Assembly: GCA_030035585.1 (NCBI GenBank)
Contig: CM057474.1
Coordinates: forward strand, 5,254,001-5,318,000
DNA from: Dugong dugon
Taxonomy: Eukaryota; Chordata; Mammalia; Sirenia; Dugongidae
DNA length: 64,000 nucleotides
Reading direction: 5' to 3'
In this document: positions 32,466-43,957 of the stretch, piece by piece
Position numbering within the stretch: position 1 is the first letter of the stretch
Layout of the letters: every line of letters begins with the position of its first letter
Position numbers and translations under genes: made by a program
The notes under the pieces: generated by a model
What the model was told of the DNA's origin: nothing
The model's input: only the letters and a program-made list of their open reading frames with translations
Databases searched by the model: none

Positions 32466-33636
32466 TGTTCTGATGAATTCCCTTTGTTGCTTTCTTGGAA
32501 GACGAATTTAGAAACACACTCATGTTGCAAAACAGAAACATATTTTGCCCATAAATAAATACTGAATTTTGTGTCCTTTTAATGTGCCTGATGCCTCATT
32601 CATTAACATATACAGAGTAATGTCAAGCAGTGTGTCCTGCACAACACACAATAAAAGTGAAACTCACCCGACACGTGAATTAAAATTTTTTGTGTTAGAT
32701 AAATACTAATATTTCCATCATTTTTTGGACGTTTGCTATGTTAGAATTCTATTACTACCTATGCTAGTATTATATTAAATATATGCTAGATTGCATCTGC
32801 ATATATGCCCAACATACATTAAAGTTAATGTTATAAATATTATTGTTTACAAAACTTAGGACATAACTCTGTATGTAAATGCTACATAGGTAAAAAGTAA
32901 CTTGATTAAATTCATTGCAATAGTGGACTTATTTGAGTACCTTCTCTTTTGCACATCATCTGGAACTGGAGTTCCCATTGATTGTTTACCAGGACGTGCG
33001 CAAGCGCATGTGCTTGTATTTGTATATCATGGCAAAGAACTTTGCTAGCCCTCCTGGCTGGGGTTGCTCTATTAGCAGGTGTGGATATACAAGACCTCTC
33101 AAAATGGATCAGACACCTGTTATCTGTTAATATAATCTGCTTTTGCTCAGTAACCATTCATGCTGGATATGAGTTCCATATTGGGTGAAAGTAGCAAGAG
33201 TTAGACTCAACAGCTCACTCCCACCTCTTGTTTATTAGAAAGAAATAGTATACCCCCAAGACACTCACGGAGATAAGGAGTTTCAGTTACATGGGAGAGG
33301 ACCATAGGAAACATGTCAAAGAAGGTGTTGAAGTGATAGGGGCCTCATAGCATAAACGATCTTGCATGTGGGTACCCTTGGGACCGTGTGAGAACTTTAT
33401 TTCCGGCCAGCACATTCTCTCACACACTGGAGCTGGGATCAATTTCATTCAGCATAAGTTACCTCACACTGCAGCGCTTGCTTTTTCTTGTCTTGTCAAC
33501 TTGGCATCTATGGGTCTTTGCTTTGGACAACTGGTGCCCCCGTGTTGTTGATGCTCTAAGCATGTGCTTACCTTGGTTATTGGGTAATCTGTCCCTGGTT
33601 ACTCTGTGTCTGTATGTTTGCTTCTCTTGCTTGTGG
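32466..33636. other. Unique sequence, about 1.2 kb
   Basis: AT-rich in its first half. If the hAT relic at 29200-30137 originally continued upstream, its N-terminal part would lie here on the minus strand, but I could not recognise it. Confidence 0.45.
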
Positions 33637-33741
33637 TTGTTGTTGTTAGCTGCTGTGGAGTCGACCCCTGACTCATGATGACCCCACACACAAAGGAATG
33701 CAATGCTGTTCAGTCCTGCACCATCACCATGATCGATTACC
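33637..33741 (-). mobile_element. RTE LINE 3'-end stub
   Basis: GTTGTTGTTGTTAGCTGCTG, GACCCCTGACTCATGATGAC, AGTCCTGCACCATCACCATG: a reversed RTE terminus of about 105 bases. Confidence 0.75.
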
Positions 33742-34889
33742 AGCCCTTAATATGTACTTTGTGTCCATTTAATATTTGTTGGGTGAATAAATAAATATTT
33801 TGGGATGTAATGGTTGATTGGACTACAGTTACTTTGATATCTAAGTATTGGCACTGATGGGATTATAAACATTTTGTCTATTTTTTGCCATCTGCAGTCC
33901 CGTTGGATTTTATTTTATTTTATTTTTTACCAAATAGCCTAACAATTTTATTAATAGATTAGCCATGATAGCCAGACAAAAATCTAACTGATACACATTA
34001 CTGTGGGTCAAGTGATTCTGTAGATGGTTTTACTAAGAACACCATATTGGGCCTTAGAAAAGGGAAGTCTAAAGGGAATTCCTGTACATGGAAAGATTAG
34101 GGTGAACCTTTGGGGTGTGAAAGAATCCATTTGGTGATTGCATCTATGACCGTATGGCTCAGGCAGAGCCATTATTCCTTAATTCCTTTGTGTGTGTGTG
34201 TGTGTTGCCTTTGCAATGAAAGCAGGGCAAGAAGGAAACAACAATCCTTGAGGATATCAGTGCTGAAGTATTATATTCATTTTTCTTAGGTGATTTTAGA
34301 GGAACATGGCTGCAGCCATTATTAGTGAAGAGTTTTTGCAGGCTTCTTCCACTCATGGGTCCAGAACTCACAGTTCCCCTTCAGACCCAACAGAAGTTTG
34401 TGCCAAGAAAAATTTCCATTAACATTTTGCTGAAGTCTGAGATGGCAGACTTTATAATATGCAAGAAGAGTTAAAGGCACAAACAGACTTCTTTTTCATG
34501 TAGGGAGAGGTAGGTGTTTCCTGGACGTGGAAAGGGGGCCTGGGGAAAGATGAGCTCTCCAAAGAAAGAGAGGCTGAAAGGGTTGCTGAGGGAGGGGAAT
34601 GGAACTGTTGGGGGTGGGGTGTGGTAGGGTTAAGAAACGAGAGAATTCCCAGGTGGGGGATTTCCTCCAAAGACCTGAATAGAGAAACTGTGTTTTCTGA
34701 TGCTTTTGAGTGGTTCAAGGAAATGAGTTAATGAAGTTAGGTTACAGCTCCTGGTCCTGTGGTTGGCAGGGTGGGTCTGATCAGAACTCAGGGAGAGTCA
34801 AGGTGGTGACACCAGTGCTCCAGGTTCTGGGTCTCTCCTTAGCTCCTCAGAAATCTTTATAGACCTTTTTTGTCCCCTCCTCGCCTTTT
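33742..34889. other. Unique sequence, about 1.1 kb
   Basis: Contains a short GT repeat at 34190-34205. A proline- and serine-rich minus-strand open frame (34452-34718) matches nothing I recognise. The right end may belong to the LTR that follows. Confidence 0.45.
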
Positions 34890-35335
34890 CAACCGGTGCT
34901 TGTGGAGGCTGGCAAGCCCTAAGTTCATGGTTTAGGCGTCAGGCTGGAGGTTTCTCCTGACTCACGTAGCTGCAGGTGCTGATGAACCCAAGATTGGCAG
35001 GTGAGACGGCAGGATGCTGGTTCAAGTCACAAGAAACAGAGGTCCAATTATGAGGAGCAAGATGCAGGATCCACAGTGAAGAGACCCTTGCTGGAACATC
35101 CATGTATATACTGGAGGCAGGCCACACCTCCCAGAAATTCCCTTTCAGCTGATTGGCTGTTATAGCAGATCTCATCCTGGAGGTGATTACATTATATTAG
35201 ATCTCACATGGGGTGACTATATTATATCAGATCTCATCATGGAGGTAGTTACATTATTATGCCAAACTAATCCACAACTACCAGACCACTGAGAATCATG
35301 GCCCAGCCAAGCTGACACACAACCATAACCATCAC
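34890..35335 (-). mobile_element. LTR (MaLR-like), related to 6245-6485
   Basis: Read on the minus strand it begins near 35335 with GTGTGTCAGCTTGGCTGGGC then CATGATTCTCAGTG. It passes a CCAAT-like GCCAATCAGCTGAAAGG, a TATA-like AGTATATACATGG near 35100, and CTTGCCAGCCTCCACAAGCA near 34905. Non-coding old LTR. Its 5' edge abuts the PRAME-like fragment at 35343. Confidence 0.6.
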
Positions 35336-35342
35336 AGTCCTG

Positions 35343-35681
35343 TCAGTTCAAGCCTAGTTTGACAACTGTTGGCCTCAGCTGTTCCCTGTCCTGGGAGGGA
35401 GTGGGCCTGGCCAGGATGAACAGGTCCCCGAAGTCATTCACTTCCACCTCTGGGACAGAGTCCAGCTGCACTGTTTTCAGGATCTTCCTAATATGTAGGA
35501 GTGGCATGTCAACAAACTCCAGCTTCCTACAGCACAAGTGTGGCAGACTTTTTCTCTGCTTAACCCTGTTAAGGAGGAAGGTGAGGAATTCATCTGGGGC
35601 AGCTTTCTTCATGCTCAGGTCTTCTATGAGCACCTCCATGGGAGCCAAGGATTGTTTTTCCCACATCCTTGAATCGTCCAC
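35343..35681 (-). pseudogene. PRAME-family protein fragment
   Basis: An open minus-strand frame of 112 codons matching the central region of PRAME/PRAMEF proteins just before their leucine-rich repeats. The conserved run PMEVLIEDL...DEF..FLLNRVKQRKS is followed by LPHLCCRKLEFVDMP, then HIRKILKTVQLDS. The paired cysteines (LCCRKL) and the ILK-VQLDS core are the most diagnostic. PRAME proteins, about 500 residues, are germline/testis LRR proteins that act as CUL2 ubiquitin-ligase substrate receptors. Here the leucine-rich repeats and the N-terminal part are absent. The reading ends at a stop at 35343, next to an LTR. The first ~15 residues do not look PRAME-like. Most likely a degraded family copy. 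No splice sites were identified. Confidence 0.82.
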
Positions 35682-36414
35682 TTATTGATTCTTAGTCAAG
35701 GGTACGTATTTCACTGGAACTCCAAAAGCAAGCCAATAGTTATCAAGAGGCTCTCTAAGGGCATCTTCAGGCACCTGTTCTAGGTAGACTTCAAAGAAGG
35801 GGAAAGAGTCCAGGTAGTTATTGCTTTTTCCTATGACCACCCCAGATTCTGTAATTTATTAATCCAGTCTGTCTGTAACCACCCCTACAGATCATCTGGA
35901 AGAATCTGAGAAATACCAGGTCTTTATTCTCACTCCAAGTGCTCCATTTTCTGATGAACAGTTCTGGGTATGCCCCCACTTCAAGCCTAGTTTGTCCTAG
36001 TTCCCTGTCCTGGGAAGAAGTAGACCCTGTGTTCCTCTAGGTGGAGGCCCAAGCATCTTTCCCTGGGCTGGGTTCCTGGAGCCAGGCAGTGGGTCAGGGA
36101 TAAGCCAGTCCTCAGCAGGGAAGATGTAGGCCGCCTGGGTGGTCATGGTGTAGAAAGTGTGGGCTGCGGTGCACAGCAGCCCCTGGAGCTGAGTGAGCCC
36201 CTGGAGCTGCTCCCAGGATAGCAGGGTCTGTGCCTGCTAGGCTCATGTCTGGGTCACATCCTGGTAGATGACCTCAAACAGAGCCTGAAGGGAGGTCACT
36301 AGGCTTCTCTGAAGTGGTGGCAACTGGCCTCCAGGGGACTGGGCTCAGGGCTTCTTGCTGTGTGGCACCCCAGGTCTCATTCCAAGAATCAAGGCCCTTT
36401 TCTTCCTTCTTTCT
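35682..36414. other. Flank of the PRAME fragment with a short direct repeat
   Basis: At 35983-36030 the phrases TTCAAGCCTAGTTTG and GTTCCCTGTCCTGGGA repeat those at 35346-35398, bracketing the PRAME-like fragment. Further right (about 36060-36300) a minus-strand protein-like stretch including TTQAAYIFPAEDWLIP is interrupted by stops. I do not recognise its family. Confidence 0.5.
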
Positions 36415-36515
36415 GTAGGTCGATGGTTGCTGACAAGGTTATGGAGAAACAGGAACCCTTGTCCACCGCTGGTGGGAATGCAAAATGTTACAGCCACTGT
36501 GGAAAAGGGAGGCTA
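36415..36515 (+). mobile_element. L1 LINE ORF2 fragment
   Basis: TATGGAGAAACAGGAACCCT, CCACCGCTGGTGGGAATGCA and AAATGTTACAGCCACTGTGG are standard L1 ORF2 C-terminal text. Confidence 0.85.
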
Positions 36516-36565
36516 ATCAGAGTGATAAAAACAAAGAGTGCAGTGTATCTGCACAAATAAATACA

Positions 36566-36655
36566 GGTAGTCCCCTACTTACAACAGGGGTTCCTTTCCA
36601 ATGACTCCATCGTAAGTTGGTTCTAATGTAAGTCTAATAGTTGACTTTTGTTTTT
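36566..36655. mobile_element. Possible DNA-transposon end
   Basis: CAGGTAGTCCCCTACTTACA then CAGGGGTTCCTTTCCAATGA and CCATCGTAAGTTGGTTCTAA resembles the terminal region of a Tigger-type element. Only one end is seen. Confidence 0.4.
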
Positions 36656-36671
36656 AAGTTTTCATGATTAT

Positions 36672-38795
36672 TGCTTCTTATTTTTTTTAATTTTATTTCT
36701 TGTGCTTTAGATGAAGGTTTACAGAGCTAATTAGTTTCTCATTAAACAATTAATATACATATTGTTTCATGACATTGGTTGCCCACTCCACGACATGTCA
36801 GCCCTCTCCCCTTCTTGACCTTGAGCTCCCCATTACTGACTTTCTTGTCCCCTCCTGCCTTCTCGTCCTTGCCCCTGGGCTGTGTGTGCCCATTTAGTCT
36901 CTTTTTTATTTCATGGGACTGTTTAATCTTTGGCTGAAGGGTGAACCTCAGGAGTGACTTCAGTATTGAGTTAAAAGGGTGTCCAGGGGCCCTACTCTTA
37001 GGGTTTCTCCAGTCTCTGTCAGACCAGTAAGTCTGGCCTTTTTTTGTGAGCTAGAATTTTGTTCTACATTTATCTCCAGCTCTCTCTAGGAACCTGTATT
37101 GTGATCCCTGTCAGAGCAGTCGGTGGTGGTAACTGGGCACCATCTAGTTGTTCTGGACTCAGTCTGGTGGAGGCTGTGGTAGTAGTGGTCCATTAGGCTT
37201 TTGGACTAATCTTTCCCTTGTGTCTTTGGTTTTCTTCATTCTCCCTTGCTCCAGATGGGGTGGGACCAGTGGAGTCTCTTAGATGGCTGCTCACAAGCTT
37301 TTAAGACCCCAGACGCTATTCACCAAAGTAGGATGTAGAACATTTTCTTTATAAACTAGTTAGATGTCTCCCGAGACCCTGGTCCCCAGACTTCAGCCCA
37401 GTAATTTGGTCCTTCAGGGAATTTAGATGTGTCTGTGAAGCTTCCATGACCTTGCTTCGGTCAAGTTGTGCTGACTTCCCCAGTATTGTGTACTGTTTAC
37501 CTTCACCAAAGTTACCATTTATCTATTGTCTATTTAGTGTTTTTCTCTCCCCACCCCTGCCCTCCCTAGTAACCACCAAAGATTGTTTCTTTTTGTGTGT
37601 AAACCTTTTCATAAGTTTTTGTAATAGTAGTCTCATATGTATTTGGTCTTTTGTGATTGACTTATTTTACTCAGCATAATGCCCTCCAGATTCATCTATG
37701 CTGTGAGAGGTTTTGCTGATTCATCATTGTTATTTATCACTGTGCAGTATCCCATCATATGTACGTACCATAGTTTTGTTTATCCATTCATCTATTGATG
37801 GGCACTTAGGTTGCTTCCATCTTTTTACTATTACGAATAATGCTGCAATGAACATGGGTGTGGATATGGCTATTTGTGTGATGGCTCTTATTTTTCTAGG
37901 ATATATTCCTAGGAGTGGGATTGCTGGATCATATGGAATTTCTATTTCTAGCTTTTTAAGGAAGGGCCGTAGTATTTTCCAAAATGTTTTTACCATTTTG
38001 CATTCCCACCGGTGGTGCATAAGACTTCCAATCTCCCTGCAGCCTCTCTAACATTTGTTATTTTGATTCAGGCCTGTAATGTCTGGGTGAGATGATATCT
38101 CACTGTGGTTTTGGTTTGTGTTTCTCTAATGGCCAGTGATCTCAAGCATTTCTTCACGTGTCTGCTAGCCACCTGAATGTCTTCTTTGGTGAAGTGTTTG
38201 TTCATATCTTTTGCTCATTTTTTAATTGGATTATTTGTCTTTTTGTTGCAGAGGTGTTGGATTTTCCTGTAGATTTTAGAGATTAGATCTTTGTCAGTTT
38301 TTCTCATACCCAAATTTTTTTCACCAATCCGTAGGCTCTCTTTTTTACTGTTTTTAGTGAAGTCTTCTGATGAGCATAGTGTTTAACTTTTAGAAGATCT
38401 GTTATCTAGCTTATCTTCTGGTGTTTGTGTATTGTTAGTTATGTTTTGCATGCTATTTATGCCATGTATTAGGGCCTCTAGCATTGACCCTATTTTTCTT
38501 CTATGATCTTTATAGTTTTTGGCTTTATGTTTAGGTCTTTGATCCATTTTGAATTTGTTTTTGTGTATGGTGTGAGATATAGGTCCTGTTTCATTTTTTA
38601 CAGATGGATATCCAGTTTTGCCAGCACCATTTGTTAAAAAGACTGTCTTTTCCCCATTTAATGGACATTGGGCCTTTGTCAAAGATCAGGTGACCATAGG
38701 TGGATGGATCTACATCTGAGTTCTTGATTCTGTTACATTGGTCAGTGTGTCTGTCGTTATACAAGTACCATGATGTTTTGGCAAGTCATAAATTG
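36672..38795 (-). mobile_element. L1 LINE, 3' half with full 3' UTR
   Basis: Antisense L1 of about 2.1 kb. It opens (3' end) with a T-rich run then GATGAAGGTTTACAGAGCTA and ACATTGGTTGCCCACTCCAC. A ~1-kb 3' UTR follows, then ORF2 C-terminal sequence to TACAAGTACCATGATGTTTT. The 3' UTR type (also at 45843-46000) is one I associate with afrotherian L1. It is 5'-truncated. Confidence 0.93.
37730..38720 (-). pseudogene. L1 ORF2 C-terminal remnant
   Basis: Minus-strand frames carry the L1 ORF2 C-terminus: WECKMVKTFWKILRPFLKKL, IPYDPAIPLLGIYPRK, MFIAALFVIVKRWKQPKCPS and DEWINKTM (37730-38020). Upstream of this the reading is broken. The 99-codon frame at 38383-38682 is an out-of-phase reading of the same L1 region. 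No endonuclease or RT active-site sequence lies within the element. Confidence 0.88.
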
Positions 38796-39644
38796 TTTTT
38801 TTTTTTTTTTACACTTACAGTGTCTTTTCTATTTTACCTCTGTAATTACATTTACTGATGTCACTTATTTCTTCATGTGGATTCAAGTTATTGCGTAGTG
38901 TCCTTTCATTTCAGCCTGAAGGACTCCCTTTAGTATTTTTTTGTAAGGCAGGTTTGCTAGTGATGAATTCTCTCAGTTTCTGTTTTTCTGAGAATATTTT
39001 AACTTATCCTTCATTTTTTGGAGGATAGTTTAGCTGGATATAGAATTCTTGGTTGACAATCTTTTTCTTCCAAAACTTTGAATTTGTCGTCCTATTTCTT
39101 CTGGCACCCATGTTTTCTGGTGAAGAGACAGCTGTTGACCTTACTGAGGTTCTATTGTATGTGATGAGTTACTTATCTCTTCCTACTTTCATGAGTCTCT
39201 GTTTGTGTTTGCCTTTTAACAGTTTGATTATGATATGTCTAGTTGTAAATCTATTTGAGTTTATCCTACTTGGAGTTTGTTGAGTTTTTGGATGGATAGA
39301 TTTATGTTTTTCATCAAATTTGAGAAAATTTTAACAATTATTTATCTAAATAGTCTTTCTGCCCCTTTCTCTCTTCTCTCCTTCTGGGACTCCCATTATG
39401 CATATGTTGGTGTGTTTGATGGAGTCCCATGGGTTTATGATGCTGTGTTCTTTTTTCCCCTTTCTTTTCTGTTCAGACTGGATTCGCCTCAATAGATCTG
39501 TTTTCAAGTTCACTGATTACTTCTGCTGCTTGTCAAATCTGTGGTAGAGTCTTTCTAGTGACTTTTTTACTCTAGTTATTGTACTTCTCAATTCCCAAAT
39601 TTCTATTTCGTTCATTTTATAATTTCTATCTCTTTATTCTCACC
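38796..39644 (-). mobile_element. Ancient L1 (L1M-like) fragment
   Basis: AAGGCAGGTTTGCTAGTGAT then GAATTCTCTCAG, GATAGTTTAGCTGGATATAG, CAATTTGATT-like CAGTTTGATTATGATATGTC, TCTTCTCTCCTTCTGGGACT then CCCATTATGC are antisense phrases of old mammalian L1 elements. The plus-strand open frames at 39053-39495 are by-products. Confidence 0.65.
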
Positions 39645-41641
39645 ACTAGTCTGTCAGTTTGTCATACTGTGGTGGCTTGCATGTTGCTGTGATGCTGGAA
39701 GCTATGCCACCAGTATATCAAATACCAGCAGGGTCACCCATGGTGGACAGGTTTCAGTGGAGCTTCCAGACTAAGACAGACTAGGAAGAAGGAACTGGTG
39801 ATCTACTTCTGAAAAATTGGTTAATGAAAACCTTGTGAATAGCAGCGGAACATTGTCTGATATAGTGTTGGAAGATGAGCCCCTTAGGTTGGAAGACACT
39901 CAAAATATGACTGGGAAGGAGCTGTCTCCTCAAAGTAGAGTTGACCTTAATGATCTGGATAGAGTCAAGCTTTCCAGATCTTCATTTGCTGATGTGTCAT
40001 GACTTAAAATGAGAAGAAACACCTGCAAACATCCATTAGTAATCAGAACATGGACTGTACGACATTATGAATCTAGGAACATTGGAAGTGGTCAAAATTG
40101 AAATTGAACACATAAAGATTGATGTCCTCGGCATTAGTTGGCTAAAATTGACTGGTATTGGCCATTTTGACACGTTCTAGTATGCCAGGAATGTCAAACT
40201 GAAGAGAAATGGTGTCACATTCATCTTTTCTAACATTTCAAGATCTATCCTGAAGTACAATGCTGTCAGTGACAGGGTAATATCCATATGTCTACAAGGA
40301 AGACAGGTTAATACGACTATTATTCAAATTTACTCACCAACCTCTAATGCCAAAAATGAAGAAATTGAAGATTTTTACCAATTTCTGCAATCTGAAATTG
40401 ATCAAACATGCAGTCAAAATGCATTGATAATTACTGGTGATTGGAATGCAAAAGTTAGAAACAAAGAAGAAGGACTGGTAGTGGGAAAATAGGGCCTTGG
40501 TGATAGAAACTATGGAGGAGATAGCATGATAGACTTTTGCAAGACCAATGACCTTTTCAGTGGAAATACCCTTTTTCAACAAAATAAATGGTAACTGTAC
40601 ACGTAGGCCTCACCAGATGGAATACATAGACATCAAATCGACTACATCTGTGGAAAGAGATGATGGAGAAGCTCCATATGGTCGGTCCAAACAAGGTCAG
40701 GGGCCAACTGCGGAACAGACCATCAATTGCTCATATGCAAGTTCAAGTTGAAGCTGAAGAAAATTAAGTCCACAGAGAGCCAAAATACAACCTTGAGTAT
40801 ATCTCACCTGAATTTGGGGACCATCTCAAGAATAGATTTGACACACTGAGCACTAATAACCAAAGATCAGACGAGCTGTGGGGTGACATCAAGGTCATCA
40901 TACATGAAAAACACAAGAGGTCATTAAAAAGACAGGAAAGAAAGAAAAGACCAAAATAGATGTCAGAAGAGTCTCTAAAACTTGCTCTTGAATGTGGAGC
41001 AGCTAAAGCAAAAGGAAGAAATGATGAAGTAAAAGAGCTAAACAGAAGATTTCAAAGGTCAGCTCAAGAAGAGAAAGAAAATTATTATAATGAAATGTGC
41101 AAAGACTTGGAGTTAGAAAACCAAAAGGGAAGAACACACTTAGCATTTCTCAAGCTGAAAGGACTGAAGAAAAATTTCAAGACTTGAGTTATAATATTGA
41201 AGGATTCTAAGAGCAAAATGTTAAAAGATGTAGGAAGCATAAAAAGAAGATAGAAGAAATACACTGAGTCACTCTACCAAAAAGCATTGGTTGATGTTCA
41301 ACCACTTAAGGAGGTAGCATGTGATCACGAACCGATGGCACTGAAGGAAGAAGTCCAAGTTGCACTGAAGGGAAGGGTGAAAAACAAGCGTCCAGGAATT
41401 GACAGAAAACCAAGTGAAACGTTTCAATAAACGGATGCAATCATGGAAGCAGTCACTCATCTATGCCAACAAATTTGGAAAACAGCTACCTGGCCAACCA
41501 ACTGGAAGACAGCCATATTTGTGCCCATTCCAAAGAAAAGAGATCCAACAGAACGTGGAGATTATTGAATAATATCATTAAGACCACACACAAGTAAAAT
41601 TTTGCTGAAGGGACCTGCCAGAAATTTAAGCAGGATTCAGA
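39645..41641 (+). mobile_element. RTE (Bov-B-like) LINE, 5' part
   Basis: Contains the RTE 5' region (GTGGTGGCTTGCATGTTGCT, GAAGCTATGCCACC) missing from the other copies. It then covers the endonuclease region and linker, and stops near 41641 in the reverse-transcriptase fingers after a deletion of about 40 bases at 41610. The 3' half is absent. Confidence 0.9.
40067..41460 (+). pseudogene. RTE endonuclease and linker remnant
   Basis: Starting near an ATG at 40067 the frame reads MNLGTLEVV...IDVLGISWLKLTGIGHFD. After a stop (about 40180) come NAVSDRVISICLQGRQVNT, QIYSPTSNAKNEEIEDFYQF and ALIITGDWNAKVRNKEEG. GDWNAKV is the metal-binding/catalytic loop of apurinic-type endonucleases, and a later TDHQLL (near 40725) is the distal catalytic motif. 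Several stops and frame shifts make it non-functional. The intact domain nicks the target DNA to prime reverse transcription. Confidence 0.85.
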
Positions 41642-43857
41642 GTGCTTGTTTTTTCAAAGAAGCTGAAACCTGAAGAAAGCATCAGCTTTCCCTCTATCAT
41701 CTAAATTATACACTTCAATGACATTCCTTACTGAGAATTTCAAACATTCCAGAACATAGTATAAGAAGAAAAAAACATATAAAAATAAAAGACTTTATGT
41801 AGGCTGCTTCATTGGGCAAACTTCTGTTTACTTTAAACCTGTCTTCATTTTACATAGATTGGTATGTGGCCTTAGCTTCAATATCAGTTTAGCACGTAGT
41901 TTTGTGCACATTTAAGCCAGTCCATTTCTTTGTACATACTTGGCTGCTTTTTTGTTTTCCTTGTGGGAAGCTACATCTGTTATACGTACCTTATAATTAT
42001 GTGTGGCACTGCTTGGATATTGCAGATTTAATTGACAGGCCTTCATCGATTTGTTGTCCTGCCTACACAAGGAAAACATGAGATCAGTATGTTGAGTCCA
42101 GTTACTTCTTAGCATTAATCCTCTTTCATAAACAATTGATGTTTCCTTGGCAACTATATTAAGTTAACTTGCTACTCTGAGTCTTTTCTCAAGATGAGCT
42201 GGATTCATTCTTACTGGTTTTGTTTTTTCACAAGCAGGTTTTGCTAATTCTGGTCTTTACCTTAGAGTACTCGTTGCTTTTGGAATTGCAGCTTACCTGC
42301 AAAATTTGCAGGGGAAGTCACTTGCTAAATTCTGGAGATTTACCTAATGCTCGTGGTCAGTTTCCTCATGGACAAGACTTTTTTATAAAACCACTGAATA
42401 TCCTGTTTAATAGATTCCAATATTTGCTAGCCTAGTCCTCATTCCCAAGCATCTTGAATCTCATTAAATAGGCCAGTGGAGACAGCATATATTTGTGTAT
42501 ACATATAAATGGGTTGTCTCTTAAAATTAATCCAATAAAGTATCATTTCATAGATTTAGTCAGTCAGTCAATCAGTGAAAAATGTAAGGTTTTCCATTTG
42601 TTTTGAATTCTGTCTTGCAGCATTAAAATGCCTGATCGTTCATTACCGCTGGCTCAAAGAGCGTGAGGGAACTTGAAGGGCACTAAGAATATGTCTTCTC
42701 GTGAACATGAGGAGACAGTTTAACGGACAGAATTTGCATTCTGCAGAGCCATGATTTGAACCAACTCACTCTGTCTCCTCCAAATGCCTTTCAAGGTGAG
42801 AAGCAGGACATGAGTTTTCAAATGTGGGAGTGTCTCCTGCCTCTTCCGGTCTAAGTGTGCTGTCCTGTAGTCTGGCAAGCAATACGGGAATCTCCTGTGA
42901 GAGAAGTTACGGGAGAACTGCCGCTGCTGTGACACAGCCTACAATGGCAGTCTTTTCCATCCTGAACACAACTTGATTCCTTGAATGGAGTCTTTTACGA
43001 TCAGGAAAGACAGGACGCACACGCACACACACGCACACATTATCTGTATGAATTATGTAGTCTACAGACCAAAAACATTTATAAATTGGCAAATATACTT
43101 TGGTATTAAGCAACATTTAAATAGTTTTTCCTGATTCTGGTGATAGATTGGCAAAATCCTTTTCTTTGGGGGTTGGGAGGTTGGGAGTGGGGGGTAAATA
43201 TAGACCAGTGAATGGAAAAATTATATTACATACAGGAAAAGTGACTTGTGAATCCTAGATTGATGAACAAATCCTAAATTGGTGAACAAAATAAGAGTAG
43301 CTGCTATTATTATTTTGTTTCTTTTCTTCTCTGATAATCTGCATACATTTCTGGCTCACTGAATCACCTTAAACTCAGAGGCAGTACTCTCTAGTTGATG
43401 TATTTGAATGTAATTCAATATAAACAAATGTTCATATAGAGCAAGATGACATAGTTACTGTGCATTTTAATATAATGAAAGAGTTCAACTCCTTAACGTA
43501 TTGCATGCAAAAGAAGTACAATTTCTTTAGAAAATTCATAGCTATGATAAGTTTGTATAGCTAGGTGTTAACAACATTATGGAAACTTCTCATTACTTTT
43601 AAAAAGTTCAACTAGGAATCTGACTTTGATCTTGCAAGCAATGTAGTCCCTTTCTGTTTAAGGGGTGTAAATATTAGGTGTAACAACAACAACAACAAAA
43701 TACCTAGTTTTGTAGAAAACAGTGTTAATTGCTCACATTAATTTTATTTTGTATTATAAAAATGTCAAAGTAACAGAAAAGTTGATAGACGAGTACAGTG
43801 AGGTCATTTTTTTTAAATAGCTGTGTGTGTCTAGGTATACTTGCACATTAAAAAAAT
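41642..43857. other. Unique sequence, about 2.2 kb
   Basis: No recognisable gene. Holds a CACACG run (43017-43040) and an (AAC)5 run (43682-43699). A minus-strand open frame at 41912-42115 (67 codons) has balanced composition but no recognised family. Confidence 0.45.
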
Positions 43858-43900
43858 ACATACTGCATACATATATACATCTATATACATACATACATAC

Positions 43901-43955
<55 letters not shown>
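43858..43955. repeat. (TA)n / CATA simple repeat
   Basis: CATA units give way to an almost pure alternating TA run (43900-43955). Confidence 0.95.

Positions 43956-43957
<2 letters not shown>

Noticed and set aside
37446-38051. Plus-strand hydrophobic frames (77 and 112 codons)
   Set aside because: They lie opposite L1 3' UTR and ORF2, which is the recognisable coding strand there.
39053-39495. Hydrophobic open frames resembling membrane proteins
   Set aside because: They are the antisense reading of an old L1; the T-rich antisense strand gives hydrophobic translations.
43682-43699. (AAC)5 run as an RTE tail
   Set aside because: No RTE terminus precedes it, so I treat it as a simple repeat.
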